From: Setaria digitata
Taxonomy: Eukaryota > Nematoda > Chromadorea > Rhabditida > Setariidae
Length of the DNA stretch: 64,000 nucleotides
Assembly (NCBI GenBank): GCA_003640385.1
Contig: RCAB01000133.1
Span: forward strand, 78,265 to 142,264
Direction: 5' to 3'
Positions 61,461-64,000 of the stretch are shown in pieces. Position numbers and translations under genes: made by a program. Within the stretch, counting starts at the first letter, position 1, and every line of letters begins with the position of its first letter. Below the pieces are notes generated by a model. The model worked only from the letters and a program-made list of their open reading frames with translations. It was not told the DNA's origin and made no database searches.

Positions 61461-64000
61461 GGATTATTAAATTGGTATGTCACAATAATTCTTATCTCGA
61501 GCATATTTACAAATTGTAAACAAAATCATGATGAATTGATATCTTTGCTTAAATTAACAACTGAATTAAATTGTTATTAATAAGACATAAACAATAATTA
61601 TTAATAAAGATCAGTTAATTGTGCGAAAGATTGAAGATTTTCTTAAATTTTTTTGTGAAAACATTTTTTTCCGATGTAGATTTTAGTTCCAATTCATCAC
61701 TCATTAACTTGCTCCACTTTCCACCTTTTTTTTTTTAAGGATATATATGATTTAATTCGTAATTCGCACTGTTCTTTTATGATAATTCGAATTTTGATTG
61801 AAATAAATTTTCGTTGACCAAATTTAAACCAATAGAGGGAACACATATTTTGCTTCCCTTGCGCTGTATTTCGGGCTTTACCTTTTACTCAAATAGTAGT
61901 TTGTTATTAACGGAATTCATATTGCATTTGCAATATATCATGAAATCAATCAATTATTTTGCTATGCTACCCACAAATTCCGAAGCTTTAACTGCTGATG
62001 ATAACAATTAGCAATTAGTTAAGCAATAGTTGACAGCATTAACAACAACGCTAAGATGAAATCAAGTCCTAGATGTAATCATATGGAAGGAACAAGCCAT
62101 TGTTGGTTGAAGTGGGAAAAGTTGTCAATTCACTGTCAATTTTCTTTTCATTTCATAAACATTAGAGTGAAATTAACGAAATTGGAAGTGGTGAAGAGAT
62201 CTGTTTCCATACCTTTCCTCTTTATTATTATCTCTTATTGACCCATCTTCACTCTCTTTCATTCGCAAACTGTGAACTCTTTCTTTTAAACCTTTCATCA
62301 TTCCCTTCTCTGAATTCTATCTTTAAAAATTAATCGAATGCTACTCTCACTCAAACTTGATGCTGTTAGTTGAAGTTTTAAGCGGTGCTTATTAAAAGAG
62401 CTATTATAAAATATCTTGTTAATCACTATTCTATTTCATTTTAAAAGTCTTTATGAATTTAAAGAAATTTGACTATGTCAAAAGTCTTGAGTGTAGAAGT
62501 AATGCAGTAAATTGTACAATCGGACTTACTACTATGAATTGTATTTCTCGCAACTTAAACAGGTATTCACTTCACTTTAAGTATACACATGACTCATAAA
62601 TTATATTACTATTTACCTGCAGTCGGTTCCTTTGATCTCCTAATAGTTGTTTTGTTATTTGCAAATATTCTTTCCAGTGGATTGGTATTTGATCAGTGAC
62701 TGATTACTTTTATCATCCTGACATCATGTAACGGAAACGGTATTTCATTCAAGAATACAGCGATAATTGAAAGTCAAACTGCAATGTTCAGCTTAGCTGT
62801 TAATTAGGCTTTTAATAATTTCAATCCGTTCATCAGTCTTAGATTAAGTGATGCAAAATATCTCCTGTCAGACCTTCTGAAATATTACCATCTCCTTACG
62901 CTACTGTGCAGCTTATCTCCGCTGTTTTTGCCCTGGTCTCACAAACTGGGAAAAAAAGGTTAATTGATTTCCTTGGCTATTCTACGATCGTCCAATTACT
63001 TTAAATAAAATGATTAATTTAATTGTATTTTGAATATTTCGAAAATTTGCATGTTATTTCTATTTTTCATAATTATCATCTTGTTAAGGTTATAGGAGGC
63101 ATTCATGTAACTTTATACAAACATGCGAATGAACCCATTAATATTATCAGTTCCTTTCGAATATTCGAAAGGTTAAAAACAAAAAGAGAGGAACAATCGA
63201 CTTCCCTAAGCCGTTAGTGTCAATTTTTTGCATTCATACTAAAGCATCAATCATCAAGTGTTTTCTCCGTTAATTATCTAAAAGGAACGTCCTCATTCAA
63301 GGGTTTCATTCTTTCTCTGATACCTTTGTTGCTTCACAACTCAAAAACAAGTTCATCCGTTCAATGATCAGTGGAATTGTCAAAATATTATTGCATCATC
63401 ACACATGACGGACTGTTTACCGTCCCAGTGCAATCGAATATTAACATTATTTTGTTCGGTCCTTGAAATCTAGTTTAAAAAGTTCTTTCCCAAACATCTT
63501 TTCAAATATCTTTCATCATTAAATTGCTAAAAATGCAGTACTAACGCACGTTGATTATTCTGTCGTTGTCGGCAGTAATGACAAATATTGACAGTTGATA
63601 AGGTTCATGGTGATGATGACGATGATTGATAACGATGAAAGTATTAAACAAGAAACGATTGATTAGATGATAAATCAATAATGGTCAAGATTAAAGTGCC
63701 CATCTGCGGTATGCATGGGCACACATATAAAGATTAAGATAACGTCAGCATTCATTCGTCCGTATCATCTCCAATTCTTTATTATCATATCATTAGTATG
63801 CCCGTGCATGGGTGTGTGTCTGTGCATTACTTTCCATATTCATATTATTGATATGATACTGATGAACAATCATTAAAAGCCCTGATCTTCAGTCGTTACT
63901 GTATGGCATTTTATGATTATTTATGCGAAATTTCTATAGTTTCAATAGTTGTTCTAAATTTTGTTTCAGACTGACTCACAAAATTTCTTTCATTTCTCCA

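Larger units (their letters stand above)
53336..64000. other. 10.7-kb gene-poor region to the window end
   Basis: Mostly AT-rich non-coding DNA. Exon-like islands without assigned partners: minus 57993-58229 (Cys-containing), plus 59528-59623 (KKVVCLVGIRRRLSDVYLDK, then a GTCTGT donor) and minus 54794-55003. Repetitive AAT/TAATAA-rich DNA lies at 61264-61460, and a small hairpin at 63696-63722. No complete gene could be assembled. Confidence 0.45.

Overview
The window looks like nuclear DNA of a nematode, most likely a parasitic clade III (spirurid or filarial) species. It is AT-rich. Genes are built from short exons (about 45 to 700 nt) with GT donors and TTTCAG-type acceptors. Several start codons lie only 0 to 40 nt after a good acceptor, as expected for spliced-leader trans-splicing. 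The protein families fit (expanded TTBK-like kinases, nematode-type LGC channels). The species assignment is inference; no rRNA, tRNA, transposon or CRISPR was found. All gene models were assembled by hand from six-frame reading plus splice-phase matching, and almost every junction stated keeps phase.

Layout. 460-734 (+): the 3' end of a Cys-rich protein cut off by the window edge. 5816-8092 (+): a tau-tubulin/casein-kinase-1-like kinase. 9272-20136 (+): the most unusual part, three tandem paralogous genes for tail-anchored coiled-coil proteins of a family I do not recognise. Their central exons have the same lengths (60, 120, 120, about 172 nt) and phases although the sequences have diverged strongly. 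20772-25052 (-): a Cys-loop ligand-gated anion channel subunit whose most 5' recoverable exon encodes an EGF-like module. 25053-33054 is gene-poor. 33055-46375 carries four housekeeping genes, all on the minus strand: ITFG2 (KICSTOR), an FBXO2/6-type F-box/FBA protein, YIPF6, and PRPF31 at the upstream end. 48737-51539 (+): another Ser/Arg-rich coiled-coil protein with a C-terminal membrane segment. 51540-64000 is largely non-coding, with one small secreted-peptide exon and a few unassigned exon-like islands.

How the genes relate. The four minus-strand genes are single-copy cell-biology genes (splicing, Golgi traffic, ubiquitin-linked glycoprotein quality control, nutrient signalling to mTORC1) and may share a promoter or polycistron. 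The kinase next to the three-gene array recalls nematode male-germline gene neighbourhoods, but expression cannot be read from sequence.

Assembly. There are seven single N bases. Most separate two near-identical copies of the same sequence, so they look like unmerged contig overlaps (or two haplotypes) rather than biological repeats. None interrupts a coding exon.
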